Source of the DNA: Arthrobacter woluwensis
Lineage (GTDB): Bacteria; Actinomycetota; Actinomycetes; Actinomycetales; Micrococcaceae
Assembly (NCBI RefSeq): GCF_030816155.1
Contig: NZ_JAUSXR010000001.1
Coordinates: 3,100,001-3,164,000 of the forward strand
Reading direction: 5' to 3'
DNA: 64,000 nt
Positions 1 through 9,291 of the stretch are shown one piece after another. A model generated the notes under the pieces. It ran no database searches. It had not been told where the DNA came from and saw nothing but the letters and a program-made list of their open reading frames with translations. The stretch's first letter is position 1; each line of letters starts with the position of its first letter. The position numbers and the translations under genes are program-made.

Positions 1-317
1 CGGAACTCGCGGGCGAACCCGCGTGGAGCATGTTCCGCCGGGGCCTCTGGGTCAACCTGCTGAACCCCAAGGCGATCGTCTTCTTCCTGGCCTTCCTGCC
101 GCAGTTCATCAAGGCCGATCAGCCGCTGCTCACGCAGTACGCGGTGGTGGCCGTGACGGTGGTCGTGATCGACATCCTGGTCATGTGGTTCTTCTTCGCC
201 CTGGCCGCGAAGTCGGTGCGCAGCTTCACCCGTTCGGCACGCGGGCAGCTGGTGCTCAACCGGAGCTTCGGGGTGCTCTTCGTCCTGCTCGGCGTCGGGC
301 TGGCGCTCCTGCACTGA
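1..317 (+). CDS. LysE/RhtB-family exporter, C-terminal part
   Basis: This is the last ~104 residues of a membrane exporter whose start lies left of the window; the frame is open from the first base. The segment WVNLLNPKAIVFFLAFLPQF is the characteristic LysE/RhtB motif (NPKAxxFF with a following FLPQF). It is followed by two further hydrophobic segments, and the protein ends in the usual hydrophobic tail. Family members export amino acids or homoserine lactones across the inner membrane by proton antiport. The substrate cannot be told from this fragment. Confidence 0.85.
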   Translation, partial: ELAGEPAWSMFRRGLWVNLLNPKAIVFFLAFLPQFIKADQPLLTQYAVVAVTVVVIDILVMWFFFALAAKSVRSFTRSARGQLVLNRSFGVLFVLLGVGLALLH

Positions 318-413
318 TTCACTGGCCGTTCACTGGCCGGGGGCGCCGAACGGGGGCACCGACCGGACGGGCCGGACGGGCCGCACCCCTGCCTGCGCCG
401 GCCCGGTTCTTCG

Positions 414-548
414 TCACTCCTCGTCGGCGCCTTCGGCCGGGTCCTCCGCATGGACGCGTTCCGTCTCCTCGGATTGCTCCTCGTCTTCGCCTTCCGCGGG
501 TGCCTCGCTGTGGGTGCGGTCATCGTCACCGGGCTGGATTCCGGACAT
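414..548 (-). CDS. Small acidic hypothetical protein (44 aa)
   Basis: This short reading frame starts at an ATG preceded by a strong ribosome binding site (GGGGAGG about 7 nt upstream), which is the main reason to believe it. The product is very acidic and low in complexity: almost half of the residues are Asp or Glu, with two copies of an AEGxDEE-like segment. It has no membrane segment and is probably disordered. It is convergent with the LysE gene and divergent from the phosphatase gene. I do not recognise a family and infer no function. An upstream in-frame start exists but lacks a good binding site. Confidence 0.5.
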   Translation of the reverse strand: MSGIQPGDDDRTHSEAPAEGEDEEQSEETERVHAEDPAEGADEE

Positions 549-734
549 CGCCGGACCTCCCCTCGAACGTGCCCCACGACCCTTCGCGTGGGGTCTGTCC
601 TTCCAGCGTAGGCCGGTGCGGCTCACGGGGCCAGGGGTTCCGGGGCCGTCATGCAAGGGCCTGAAGGCCGGCCCGGAGGCCTCCTCCGGCACCCGGCCCC
701 CCGCCGTCGTGGGCGGAGCGGCTACCGTTGGAGC

Positions 735-1277
735 ATGGCTGAAAAACCTTTCCGGGTGATCACGGTGTGCACGGGCAACATCTGCCGCTCACCCATGGCT
801 GAATACCAGCTGCGCCGCGCTCTGGCGGAGGCCGCGCAGCAGCACCCCGAGGACGGGTTCCTGGCCGCCGTCGTCGTTGATTCGGCCGGGATCAGCGACG
901 AAGAGGTGGGCCGCTCGATGGACCGCCGCGCCGCCACTCAGCTGCGCGCCCTGGGGATCGACCCCGCCGGGCATGTGGCCCGTGAATGGGACAACGCCTG
1001 GTTCCGCGAACGCGACCTCATCCTGGCCATGGATGAGAACCACTACCGGGCTCTGCAGCGCTGGGTGCCGGACGAGCAGTCCCGCGCCCGGATCCGCATG
1101 TTCCGGTCCTTCGATCCGTCGCTGGCCGGCAGGAGCACCGCGGAACTCGGCATCTACGACCCCTGGTACGGCGACCAGCGCGACTTCGTGGAGTGCGCGG
1201 ACATGATCTCCGGCTCGCTGGAACCGCTCGTGGAGTACATCCGGGCCGCGGCGGCGCACGGGGCCCAGCCCGAGTGA
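735..1277 (+). CDS. Low-molecular-weight protein-tyrosine phosphatase
   Basis: The 180-residue protein carries the CX5R(S) phosphate-binding loop near its N-terminus (CTGNICRS), which holds the nucleophilic cysteine and the arginine. It also has the DPWY general-acid segment near residues 140-145, so the fold and chemistry (hydrolysis of phosphotyrosine in the cytoplasm) are clear. The physiological substrate is unknown; in actinobacteria such enzymes often act with tyrosine kinases or on arsenate. The start was chosen at MAEKPF because a hexamer TACCGT sits 6 nt upstream, which suggests a leaderless message. Its stop overlaps the next start (TGATG), so it is probably translated together with the PabB fusion. 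Confidence 0.93.
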   Translation: MAEKPFRVITVCTGNICRSPMAEYQLRRALAEAAQQHPEDGFLAAVVVDSAGISDEEVGRSMDRRAATQLRALGIDPAGHVAREWDNAWFRERDLILAMDENHYRALQRWVPDEQSRARIRMFRSFDPSLAGRSTAELGIYDPWYGDQRDFVECADMISGSLEPLVEYIRAAAAHGAQPE

Positions 1278-3433
1278 TGTCCGCACCTCGCACGGCGCCC
1301 CTGCTGATCGGCATCGACGGCCGGTCCGGCGCCGGGAAGACCACCCTCGCCGTCGAACTGTGCGCCCGGCTGCGGCAGCACCGCACCGTCTCCCTGTTCC
1401 ACCTCGAGGACATCTACCCGGGGTGGCAGGGTCTCGACCAGGGGATCCAGCGCTATCTGGACTCCGTCCTCGCGCCGCTCTCCACAGGCCACGACGCCGA
1501 GTGGACCACCTGGGACTGGGCTGCCGGCACGGACGGTCCGCTCCGCACGACGCCGGCCGCGGACGTCGTCGTGATCGAAGGTGTGGGCGCCTGTGCCGCT
1601 GGCGCCCGGGAACTGCTCGACGCCACGATCTGGGTCTCCGGCGCGGACGACGAGCGGAAGTCCCGCGCCCTGGCCCGCGACGGCGAGAGCTACGTGCCCT
1701 TCTGGGACACCTGGGCGGAGCAGGAGGAACGCTGGCTCGCCACGGATCCCGTGCCGGCGTCCGTGGATGTCACCGTCCGGGACGCGGCGGGCGAAGGCGG
1801 CCCGGGCGAGGGCGGGCCCGGCTCCGGCCACGCCGTCGATGAGGTCCTCGAACTCCTGAGCCACCACCCCGCGCTCCACGCGGAACTCGCCCCGGAACGC
1901 AGCGCGCTGGCCTCCCGGCCCGTGCGTATCACCGCGGCCGGACCTCTGGCCTCCGAGAACGGCACGGCGCTGGACGCCGGAGCCCTCTTCGCGGAGCTCT
2001 TCAGGAACGACGCCCACGCCGTCTGGCTCGACTCCTCGGACGCGGGGCTTCCCGGCGCCACCCGGAACCGTTTCAGCATCATGGCCGGCAACCCGGGCGC
2101 CGGGCTGTCCATGAGCCATCGCCGCGGCGTCACGGAACTCCGCCGCGGCACCTCGTCCGCGAGCCTGCCGCTGCCGTTCTTCCGCTGGCTCGCCACCGCC
2201 TGGACACCCCAGCCCCTGCCGGCCGGCCCCACCGGGTACGACTGCCCGTTCCGCCTCGGCTGGCTCGGCTGGCTCGGGTACGAACTCAAGCGCGAGACCG
2301 GCGGCTCGGATCAGGACACCTCCGGCTCGGCCGTGCCGGACGCGGGCCTGCTCTTCGCGGATCACGCCGTGGTCCTGGACCATCAGGAGGGCCTCGCCTG
2401 GGCGCTGGAGCTGGCCGGCACCGAGCCCGACGACGACGCCCCCGCTCCCGCCCCGGCCTCCCCCGGCGCGGGTCCGGTCCGTCGTGAGGGCTGGGCGGCC
2501 GCCGTCGCCCGCGCGCTGGAGACCGCCAGGACGCCCACGGACGCCGCACCCGGCACCGTCACGGCCGCGCCGGCGTCGCCCGCCCCACGCTTCACCGCCC
2601 GCGACACCCATCAGGACTACCTCGCGAAGGTGCTGGCCAGCCAGGACGAGATCCGTGAGGGCAACAGCTACGAGGTCTGCCTGACGACCACCCTCACCGC
2701 GGACGCCTCCGGTTTCGACGTCACCGCCGCGTACCGGGCCCTGCGGCGGCGCAACCCGGCGCCCTTCGCGGCCTTGCTGCGCTTCGGGGACGTGAGCATC
2801 GCGAGCACGTCGCCGGAACGGTTCCTCTCGATCGACGCGGGCGGCGGGCTGCTGGCCGAACCCATCAAGGGCACGCGGCGCCGTTCCGCCGACGCCGCGG
2901 AGGACGCGGCGCTCCGCGAGGACCTCTCCACGAGCCTGAAGGACCGGGCGGAGAACATCATGATCGTGGACCTGCTCCGCAACGACCTCAGTCACTTCGC
3001 CGAACCGGGGTCCGTGACGGTGAGCCGGCTCTGCGCCATCGAAAGCTACGCCACGGTGCACCAGATGGTGAGCAGCATCCGGGCGCAGCTCAGGCCCGGG
3101 GCGTCCCGCGTGGAGGCCGTCGCCGCGGCGTTCCCGGCCGGGTCCATGACGGGCGCTCCGAAGATCAGCACCATGGCGATCCTGGACGGTCTCGAGGGCG
3201 GTCCCCGGGGGATCTACTCGGGCGCGCTCGGGTACTTCTCGCTCGACGGGTCCGTGGACCTCTCGGTCGTGATCCGCACGCTGGTGGCCTCCGGCGCCGG
3301 CGAGGACACGCGACTGAGCCTCGGCGTCGGCGGAGCGGTCACGGCGGATTCCGTGCCCGAGGACGAGTACCAGGAGATCCGGACGAAGGCGTACGGGGTG
3401 CTCAGCACGCTCGGCGCCGAGTACCCGGAATAG
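1277..3433 (+). CDS. pabB: P-loop kinase-like domain fused to aminodeoxychorismate synthase component I (PabB)
   Basis: This is one open frame of 718 residues. Residues 1-190 are a P-loop domain with Walker A GRSGAGKT at 15-22 and resemble uridine kinase-type nucleoside kinases. Residues from about 200 onward are a chorismate-binding enzyme with the PIKGT motif at 529-533, the DRAENxMIVDLLRND block, PAGSMTGAPK and the IYSGALGYF segment. The lysine of PIKGT marks aminodeoxychorismate synthase; anthranilate synthases have PIAGT. PabB converts chorismate, with ammonia from PabA, to 4-amino-4-deoxychorismate for folate. The pabC gene lies 4.9 kb downstream; no pabA is in the window. The start overlaps the stop of the phosphatase gene. 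What the kinase-like domain does here is unknown. Confidence 0.88.
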   Translation: MSAPRTAPLLIGIDGRSGAGKTTLAVELCARLRQHRTVSLFHLEDIYPGWQGLDQGIQRYLDSVLAPLSTGHDAEWTTWDWAAGTDGPLRTTPAADVVVIEGVGACAAGARELLDATIWVSGADDERKSRALARDGESYVPFWDTWAEQEERWLATDPVPASVDVTVRDAAGEGGPGEGGPGSGHAVDEVLELLSHHPALHAELAPERSALASRPVRITAAGPLASENGTALDAGALFAELFRNDAHAVWLDSSDAGLPGATRNRFSIMAGNPGAGLSMSHRRGVTELRRGTSSASLPLPFFRWLATAWTPQPLPAGPTGYDCPFRLGWLGWLGYELKRETGGSDQDTSGSAVPDAGLLFADHAVVLDHQEGLAWALELAGTEPDDDAPAPAPASPGAGPVRREGWAAAVARALETARTPTDAAPGTVTAAPASPAPRFTARDTHQDYLAKVLASQDEIREGNSYEVCLTTTLTADASGFDVTAAYRALRRRNPAPFAALLRFGDVSIASTSPERFLSIDAGGGLLAEPIKGTRRRSADAAEDAALREDLSTSLKDRAENIMIVDLLRNDLSHFAEPGSVTVSRLCAIESYATVHQMVSSIRAQLRPGASRVEAVAAAFPAGSMTGAPKISTMAILDGLEGGPRGIYSGALGYFSLDGSVDLSVVIRTLVASGAGEDTRLSLGVGGAVTADSVPEDEYQEIRTKAYGVLSTLGAEYPE

Positions 3434-3450
3434 GCGGGCCACCTCCCGGC

Positions 3451-3520
3451 TGAGTCCGCTGGAAACGCCGTGAGTCCGCTACACGATGCAGCGGACTCAC
3501 GGACTGGAGAGCGGACTCGG
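3451..3520. repeat. Intergenic palindrome, GAGTCCGCT family (copy 1)
   Basis: Two nested inverted repeats lie between convergent pabB and ilvD. The inner one has perfect 13-bp arms (3468-3480 and 3490-3502) around a 9-nt loop. The outer one pairs GAGTCCGCT (3452-3460) with AGCGGACTC (3510-3518). It could act as a bidirectional terminator. A related copy with a compensatory base change lies at 21824-21890. Confidence 0.85.
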
Positions 3521-3558
3521 CGCCCCGGGAGCTGGGTGACCAGCCCCTGAGTGTGCGG

Positions 3559-5445
3559 CTACTGCGCCACCGGCTGCGGGGAGGTCATGCGGTACAGGGC
3601 GTCGACGTCGCGCACGGCGCCCTTGTCCGCGGAGGTCGCCATGGCCGCGTAGGCCCGCAACGCGGCGGAGACCTGACGTTCGCGGCCCACCGGGTGGTAG
3701 CCGGTGGTGGCCTCGAGGCGGTCGCGACGGGCTTCCAGCTCGGCCGGGTCCACCAGCAGCTCCAGGGAACGGGTGGGGATGTCGATGCGGATACGGTCAC
3801 CGTCCTCGACCAGGGCGATCATGCCGCCCGACGCCGCCTCCGGCGAGATGTGGCCGATCGAGAGCCCCGAGGTGCCGCCGGAGAAGCGGCCGTCCGTGAT
3901 CAGGGCGCACTTCTTGCCCAGACCGCGGCCCTTGAGGAAGGACGTCGGGTACAGCATTTCCTGCATGCCCGGGCCGCCCTTGGGGCCTTCGTAGCGGATG
4001 ACCACCACGTCGCCCTCCTTGACGGTCTTGTTGAGGATCTTCTCCACGGCCTCGTCCTGGGATTCGCAGACCACGGCGGGTCCCTCGAACGTCCAGATCG
4101 ACTCGTCCACGCCGGCGGTCTTCACCACGGCGCCGTCCACGGCGATGTTGCCGCGCAGCACGGCCAGGCCGCCGTCCTTGGAGTAGGCGTGCTCCACGGA
4201 GCGGATGCAGCCGCCCTCCGCGTCGGTGTCCAGGGAGGTCCAGACGTTCGACTGCGAGAACGCGGTGGAGGAGCGGACGCCGCCCGGGGCCGCGTGCCAC
4301 AGGTCCTGCGCTTCCTGGGTGGCCTTGCCGCCGCGGACGTCCCAGTCGTCCAGCCAGCCGTTGAGGTCCGTGGAGTGCACGGAGTGGACGTCCTGGTGCA
4401 GCAGCCCGCCACGGTTCAGCTCACCGAGCAGTGCGGGGATGCCGCCGGCGCGGTGCACGTCCTCCATGTAGTAGGTCTTGTCCTTGGCCACATTCGGCGC
4501 CACCTTGGCCAGGCAGGGCACCTGGCGGGACTTGGCATCCATCTCGGCCAGCCCGTACTCCACGCCGGCCTCCTGGGCGGCGGCCAGCAGGTGCAGGATG
4601 GTGTTGGTAGAGCCGCCCATGGAGATGTCCAGGGCCATGGCGTTGTCGAAGGCCTTCGCGGTGGCGATGGAGCGGGGGAGGACGGACTCGTCGCCGCCGT
4701 CGTAATACCGCTTGGCGAGCTCGACGGCGGTGGCGCCGGCGCGCTCATAGAGCGCCTTGCGCGCGGTGTGGGTGGCCAGCACGGAACCGTTGCCGGGCAG
4801 CGAGAGGCCGATGGCCTCGGTGAGGCAGTTCATGGAGTTGGCCGTGAACATGCCGGAGCAGGAACCGCAGGTGGGGCAGGCGTTCTCTTCGATGAGGTTG
4901 ATGTCCTCGTCCGAGATCGATTCGTCCACGGCGTCCGCGATGGCGTTCACCAGGTCCAGGGAGCGCACGGAGCCGTCGGTCAGGGTCACGCGGCCGGCTT
5001 CCATGGGGCCGCCGGAGACGAAGACCACGGGGATGTTCAGGCGCAGGGCGGCCATCAGCATGCCGGGGGTGATCTTGTCGCAGTTGGAGATGCAGACCAG
5101 GGCGTCCGCGCAGTGGGCGTTGACCATGTACTCCACGGAGTCCGCGATCAGGTCCCGCGACGGCAGCGAGTAGAGCATGCCGCCGTGGCCCATGGCGATG
5201 CCGTCATCCACGGCGATGGTGTTGAATTCGCGGGCAACGGCGCCAGCGGCGTGGATGGCCTCGGAAACGATCCGGCCCACCGGGGCCAGGTGCGTGTGGC
5301 CGGGGACGAATTCGGTGAAGGAGTTGGCGACGGCGATGATCGGCTTGCCGATGTCCTCGTTGGCAACGCCGGAGGCACGCAGCAGTGCGCGGGCGCCGGC
5401 CATGTTGCGGCCGTGGGTGACAGTGCGGGAACGATATGCAGGCAT
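3559..5445 (-). CDS. ilvD: Dihydroxy-acid dehydratase
   Basis: The 628-residue protein matches IlvD end to end. This Fe-S enzyme dehydrates 2,3-dihydroxy-isovalerate and 2,3-dihydroxy-3-methylvalerate to the keto acids that precede valine, leucine and isoleucine. Visible family marks are [10 protein letters not shown], with the cluster-ligand cysteine at 122, and [19 protein letters not shown] around residues 190-208, which holds further conserved cysteines. The C-terminal [20 protein letters not shown] segment is also present. The length is normal. The gene is read alone, divergently from the XRE-type regulator at 5665, with a symmetric site at 5504-5523 in between. Confidence 0.97.
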   Translation of the reverse strand: MPAYRSRTVTHGRNMAGARALLRASGVANEDIGKPIIAVANSFTEFVPGHTHLAPVGRIVSEAIHAAGAVAREFNTIAVDDGIAMGHGGMLYSLPSRDLIADSVEYMVNAHCADALVCISNCDKITPGMLMAALRLNIPVVFVSGGPMEAGRVTLTDGSVRSLDLVNAIADAVDESISDEDINLIEENACPTCGSCSGMFTANSMNCLTEAIGLSLPGNGSVLATHTARKALYERAGATAVELAKRYYDGGDESVLPRSIATAKAFDNAMALDISMGGSTNTILHLLAAAQEAGVEYGLAEMDAKSRQVPCLAKVAPNVAKDKTYYMEDVHRAGGIPALLGELNRGGLLHQDVHSVHSTDLNGWLDDWDVRGGKATQEAQDLWHAAPGGVRSSTAFSQSNVWTSLDTDAEGGCIRSVEHAYSKDGGLAVLRGNIAVDGAVVKTAGVDESIWTFEGPAVVCESQDEAVEKILNKTVKEGDVVVIRYEGPKGGPGMQEMLYPTSFLKGRGLGKKCALITDGRFSGGTSGLSIGHISPEAASGGMIALVEDGDRIRIDIPTRSLELLVDPAELEARRDRLEATTGYHPVGRERQVSAALRAYAAMATSADKGAVRDVDALYRMTSPQPVAQ

Positions 5446-5503
5446 GGTCCCAGTCTTCCGTCTGGAACGACCAGCACCAAGACGGCGCTGCTTCTGGTAG
5501 TGG

Positions 5504-5523
5504 GAGTACTAGAATCAGTACTC
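5504..5523. promoter_or_regulatory. Symmetric site in the ilvD/regulator divergent promoter region
   Basis: A perfect inverted repeat (arms GAGTACT and AGTACTC, 6-nt spacer) lies about 60 bp upstream of the ilvD start and 140 bp upstream of the divergent regulator. Its position and symmetry fit an operator for a dimeric repressor, possibly the product of the adjacent gene. That is inference only. Confidence 0.45.
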
Positions 5524-5555
5524 GATGACGGCGGCGAGCCCCGCCGAATCCCGCC

Positions 5556-5620
5556 GAGTTCGTGGGTTTCGCGTGAGTTCGCGGGCCTTGTCCACGAACT
5601 CACCCGGAATCCACGAACTC
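5556..5620. repeat. Intergenic palindrome, GTTCGTGG family (copy 1)
   Basis: Imperfect inverted repeat with ~29-bp arms (5556-5584 and 5592-5620); each arm itself carries two GAGTTCG(T/C)GG units. It lies between divergently transcribed genes, so it is not a simple 3'-end terminator. A related copy is at 34148-34211. Confidence 0.75.
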
Positions 5621-5664
5621 AGGCCCCGTACCCCGCCCGGGTGACCCACCGAAAGGCGACCACC

Positions 5665-6489
5665 ATGACCGAAGCCGAAGCCTGGCGGAAGGAAGTCGGC
5701 GGATTCCTGGCCGCGCGGCGTCGTCGTGCGGTGCGCAGCGATTACGGCCTCCCGCAGGCCGGCCGCGGCAAGGACGTCGGGCTGCGGCGCGAGGAGGTCG
5801 CGTTCCTCTCGGCCATCTCGGTCACCTGGTACACGTGGCTGGAACAAGGCCGGAAGGTCAACCCGTCGCGGGAGGTGCTCACCTCGCTGGCGACGGTGCT
5901 CCGGCTGGATCCCGCCGAGGAACGGTACCTGTTCACCCCGTTCGGGTACGCCGCCCCCGCGCCGAGCCTCGGCACCGCGGAGACCACCGCGCACGTGCAG
6001 CGGCTCCTGGACGCGATCGACCCGAACCCTGCCCTGGCGCTGGAGGGCAATTGGGACATCGTGGCCTGGAACGACGCCTACAGTTCGCTCTTCCCGCGCG
6101 TCCTGGAGGTCTCCGGGCCGGACCGGAACCTGCTGCGACTGGTCTTCACGGATCCGGCCGTGCGTGCCCTGCTGCCCGACTGGGACCAGACGAGCGCGCA
6201 GTTCCTCGCCGAGTTCCGGGCCGAGACGGGCTCACGGATCGAGGACGCCCGGAAGGCCAGTCTGGTGGCGGGACTCCTGCAGTCGAGCCCGGAGTTCCGC
6301 GCCCAGTGGGAGGCGCACGGCATCCGTGGGTTCACGCCCCGGACCCGCAGCTTCAACCACCTCGACGGCAGCACGGTCACCTACGAGCACCACCAGCTCA
6401 CGCTCGCGGACGCCCCGGCGCTGAAGCTGATCGTCTACACGCCGGCACAGGACCCTGCGACGGACGACGGCGGCGCCGCCTCCCGCTGA
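5665..6489 (+). CDS. Helix-turn-helix regulator with MmyB-like ligand domain
   Basis: The 274-residue protein begins with an XRE-type helix-turn-helix of the MmyB group: residues ~8-75 include GLRREEVAFLSAISVTWYTW and the LEQGR segment. A C-terminal domain of ~170 residues (LDAIDPNPALALEGNWDIVAWN onward) has the PAS-like fold that binds small hydrophobic ligands in this family. The start was placed at ATG 5665, which has GAAAGG 8 nt upstream; the much longer upstream frame is a shadow of ilvD. Members of this family usually regulate a neighbouring oxidoreductase or dehydrogenase gene. Here the only close divergent gene is ilvD, so the target is uncertain. Confidence 0.85.
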   Translation: MTEAEAWRKEVGGFLAARRRRAVRSDYGLPQAGRGKDVGLRREEVAFLSAISVTWYTWLEQGRKVNPSREVLTSLATVLRLDPAEERYLFTPFGYAAPAPSLGTAETTAHVQRLLDAIDPNPALALEGNWDIVAWNDAYSSLFPRVLEVSGPDRNLLRLVFTDPAVRALLPDWDQTSAQFLAEFRAETGSRIEDARKASLVAGLLQSSPEFRAQWEAHGIRGFTPRTRSFNHLDGSTVTYEHHQLTLADAPALKLIVYTPAQDPATDDGGAASR

Positions 6490-6535
6490 CCCCGCCCGGC
6501 CCGGCGTCGTCCGGGTCAGCCCCCCGTCGGCGTCG

Positions 6536-6593
6536 CCCACGCTTTCGTGGTTCACCCACGGACATTTCCGTGGGCGAACCACAAAGCCGTGGG
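6536..6593. repeat. Intergenic palindrome, GTGGTTCACCC family (copy 1)
   Basis: The outer arms begin with CCCACG and end with CGTGGG. A perfect inner pair CCCACGGA/TCCGTGGG surrounds a short loop. It sits between the convergent regulator and cardiolipin synthase genes and may terminate both. It is a diverged relative of the copies at 11633 and 13412. Confidence 0.75.
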
Positions 6594-6613
6594 TCCGGCC
6601 AGATCCGATGCAG

Positions 6614-8080
6614 CTACTGCAGAGTGGCCGAGAGCCGGCAGACGTTGTCCACGTACTTCGAGAGCACGGACCGTTCCTGCCACTCCTCCAGCGTCAGTTC
6701 CCGCGAAGTGGCCCGGTAGGCCTCCTGCACCTTCCGCAGCGCTGACACGATCTCGGGGCCCACCATCATGAGGGACACCTCGAAGTTCAGGGAGAAGGAC
6801 CGCATGTCCATGTTGCTCGAGCCGAGGACCGCCACCTCCTCGTCCACCGTGAAGTGCTTCGCGTGCAGCACGGCGGGCGCTTTGTAGAGGAAGATCCGCA
6901 CCCCGGCCTCGAGGAGGGCCTGGTAATAGGACCGCTGGGCGTGATGCACCAGGAACTGGTCGCCCTGCTCAGAGACGAAGAGCTCCACGTGAACGCCACG
7001 CTGAACGGCGGTGGTGATGGCATACAGCAGGGAATCGTCCGGGACGAAGTACGGGCTGCAGATGGAGACCCGCTCCTGCGCGGAGTAGATCAGCGTGTTG
7101 AACAGGCGCAGGTTGTTCTCCTGGGAGAACCCGGGCCCACTCGGCACCACCTGGGCCGGGATGTGGCCGTCGACCGCCTCGGGCAGGACGATCTGCTCCT
7201 CCAGGGATTCATCCGTCTCGCTCAGCCAGTCGGTGGCGAAGACGACGTTCAGGCTCGCGACCACCGGCCCCTCGACCCGGGCCATGAGCTCCACCCAGTG
7301 GCGGCCGGCCTTGCGGTGCTTGGGATTGTTGTAGGAGGGCTCCGTGAGGTTCTGCGACCCGGTGAAGGCCACCTCCCCGTCGACCACCATGATCTTGCGG
7401 TGGTTCCGGAGGTCCGGGCGGCGCCACTGCCCGGAGAACGGCATGACCGGAAGCATGCGCCGCCAGCGGATCTGGGAATTCTTCAGACGCCGCAGCAGCC
7501 GCCGGTAGCCCCGTACCCGCAGCGTGCCGATGTGATCGAACAGCAGGCGGACTTCCACCCCTCGTTCGGCCGCCTCCTCCAGGGCCGTGAACAGCGGTTC
7601 CGTCACCGAGTCGTACGCCATGATGTAGAACTCGACATTGACGTAGCGCTTGGCCCCGCGCGCCGCCGCCGTCATCGCATCGATCGATTCCAAGTAGCCG
7701 GGGATGAGTTCGACACGGTTCCGGGTGGTGAGCGGCTGGGCTCCGAGCCGGTGGTTGAGTTCGATCGCGGAACGCAGCCAGACCGGCAGGTGCAGCTGCT
7801 CGGACTCGCCTTCCAAGAGGGAGCTGGCCTCCCGCACCCGTCGGTTGACGTCCTCCAGTTCGCGGACGCGGCGGCCCTTGAGCCGGAAGTTGCCGAACAG
7901 CAGGAACAGGACCAGGCCGGCGTCGGGCACCAGGAAGATGGCCAGCAGCCACGCCATCGCCGTGGTGGGACGGCGATTGCCGGGCACCACACCGAGCAGG
8001 ACGAGACGGATCACGATGTCGGCCATGACCCAGATGGTGAACCCCACCGACCACTCCTGAGGCCAGCTGTATGGCAGCAC
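6614..8080 (-). CDS. cls: Cardiolipin synthase (phospholipase D family)
   Basis: The 488-residue protein has two N-terminal membrane segments (within residues ~10-60) and two HKD phospholipase D motifs. These are HRKIMVVD starting at residue 227 and HAKHFTVD starting at 406, each followed by the GSxN segment. Cls joins two phosphatidylglycerol molecules into cardiolipin at the cytoplasmic membrane. The start was placed at GTG 8080 because AGGGGGAG lies 5 nt upstream; the longer in-frame extension runs through the palindrome at 8221 and is unlikely to be coding. The length is normal for bacterial Cls. The gene stands alone, divergent from pabC. Confidence 0.95.
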   Translation of the reverse strand: MLPYSWPQEWSVGFTIWVMADIVIRLVLLGVVPGNRRPTTAMAWLLAIFLVPDAGLVLFLLFGNFRLKGRRVRELEDVNRRVREASSLLEGESEQLHLPVWLRSAIELNHRLGAQPLTTRNRVELIPGYLESIDAMTAAARGAKRYVNVEFYIMAYDSVTEPLFTALEEAAERGVEVRLLFDHIGTLRVRGYRRLLRRLKNSQIRWRRMLPVMPFSGQWRRPDLRNHRKIMVVDGEVAFTGSQNLTEPSYNNPKHRKAGRHWVELMARVEGPVVASLNVVFATDWLSETDESLEEQIVLPEAVDGHIPAQVVPSGPGFSQENNLRLFNTLIYSAQERVSICSPYFVPDDSLLYAITTAVQRGVHVELFVSEQGDQFLVHHAQRSYYQALLEAGVRIFLYKAPAVLHAKHFTVDEEVAVLGSSNMDMRSFSLNFEVSLMMVGPEIVSALRKVQEAYRATSRELTLEEWQERSVLSKYVDNVCRLSATLQ

Positions 8081-8220
8081 GCATCTCCCCCTTGTCGTGG
8101 TCGCGTTCCCCTCTCCGGATGGTCCCGGGTGGCCGCGGTCTCCCCTGAGAATATCCGTCCCCGGGCGTTTCCGGGGCGGGCTTCCCAGCGCGGCCCTGCG
8201 CGAACCTCTCCTCCCCTCGT

Positions 8221-8280
8221 GTTGTGTGCTCAGTTGTTGTGGGTATTCCGGCCGGACACCCGCAACAACTGAGCACGCAA
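8221..8280. repeat. Intergenic palindrome, TTGTGTGCTCAG family (copy 1)
   Basis: Arms at 8221-8244 and 8258-8280 around a 13-nt loop. The two non-Watson-Crick positions would be U-G pairs in plus-strand RNA. It lies in the divergent cls/pabC region, upstream of both starts. Close relatives are at 60171 and 61249. Confidence 0.85.
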
Positions 8281-8340
8281 TGCTGGGCAGACACCACCGG
8301 GCCGCGCGCACCTCAGGGGCTGCGGCTCTAAGCTGGACCC

Positions 8341-9264
8341 ATGACTTCGACGTCCCCCAGCACCGTGCTCGTGTTCCTCGATCCCGCCTTCCCGCAGGGC
8401 CGCGTGGCGGATGCCTCCGTGCCTCAGCTGATGGCGACGGACCTGGGCGCGACCCGCGGTGACGGTGTCTTCGAATCGCTCCTGGTGCTCGACGGCAAGC
8501 TCCGCAAGCTCCCCGCGCACCTGGCCCGCCTGGCCGGGTCCGCCGCCGCCCTGGACCTCGCGATCAGCGATGCGGACGTGTGGCGCGCGGCGATCGGCAC
8601 GGCCGTGGACGAGTACCTCGAATCGCACCCCGGCGTGGACGAGTTCGTGGTGAAGCTGCTGGTCACGCGTGGCGTGGAGGGGGCGGGGGCGCCCACCGAG
8701 TGGGTGCAGGCCAGCCCGGCCCCCGCTCTGGGGAAGAAGCAGCGCGTGGAGGGGATCGACGTCGTGCTGCTGGACCGCGGCTACGACAGCGATCTCGCCG
8801 AGCGCGCCCCGTGGCTCCTGCTCGGCGCGAAGACCCTCAGCTACGCCGTTAACATGGCGGCGCTGCGGCACGCGCATTCGCTCGGCGCGGATGACGTGAT
8901 CTTCACGTCCGCGGACGGCCGGGTGCTGGAAGGGCCGACCTCCACCGTGCTGCTCGCGCACCGTGACGTGAACGACGACGGCTCGGTCACCAAGCGTCTC
9001 GTCACGCCGCAGCTTGATGCCGGGATCCTCCCGGGCACCTCGCAGGGCGCCCTCTTCGCCGCGGCGAAGGAGGCAGGCTGGGAACTCGGCTACGGGCCGC
9101 TCGAGCCGGAGGACCTGTTCGACGCCGACGCCGTGTGGCTGATCTCCTCGATCCGCCTGATCGCACCGGTGAAGCACCTCGACGGCAGGACGATCGGCTC
9201 CGACCCGGCCGTTGCGGCGGAACTCACCGAGGAACTGAACCGGCTGTTCGCCGGCATCGAATAA
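8341..9264 (+). CDS. pabC: Aminodeoxychorismate lyase (class IV aminotransferase fold)
   Basis: The 307-residue protein has the class IV pyridoxal-phosphate fold. The cofactor lysine is K164 in GAKTLSYAVNMAALR, and the TSADGRVLEGPTSTVLL segment near residues 185-202 binds the cofactor phosphate. PabC splits 4-amino-4-deoxychorismate to 4-aminobenzoate and pyruvate, the step after the PabB fusion encoded at 1277. Branched-chain or D-amino acid aminotransferase activity is the main alternative, because this family is hard to subdivide by eye. The nearby pabB favours PabC. A TAAGCT hexamer ends 6 nt before the ATG, which suggests a leaderless message. Confidence 0.82.
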   Translation: MTSTSPSTVLVFLDPAFPQGRVADASVPQLMATDLGATRGDGVFESLLVLDGKLRKLPAHLARLAGSAAALDLAISDADVWRAAIGTAVDEYLESHPGVDEFVVKLLVTRGVEGAGAPTEWVQASPAPALGKKQRVEGIDVVLLDRGYDSDLAERAPWLLLGAKTLSYAVNMAALRHAHSLGADDVIFTSADGRVLEGPTSTVLLAHRDVNDDGSVTKRLVTPQLDAGILPGTSQGALFAAAKEAGWELGYGPLEPEDLFDADAVWLISSIRLIAPVKHLDGRTIGSDPAVAAELTEELNRLFAGIE

Positions 9265-9291
9265 GCGGGGTCGCGCGGCCGGAACCCCGAC

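Noticed and set aside
1154..3442. A 762-residue minus-strand frame opposite pabB
   Set aside because: It has no recognisable domain and an Arg/Gly-rich shadow composition. The opposite strand carries clear PabB motifs.
3553..5664. Plus-strand frame running through ilvD into the regulator
   Set aside because: The first ~700 codons are the antisense of ilvD. The family start and a ribosome binding site place the real start of the regulator at 5665.
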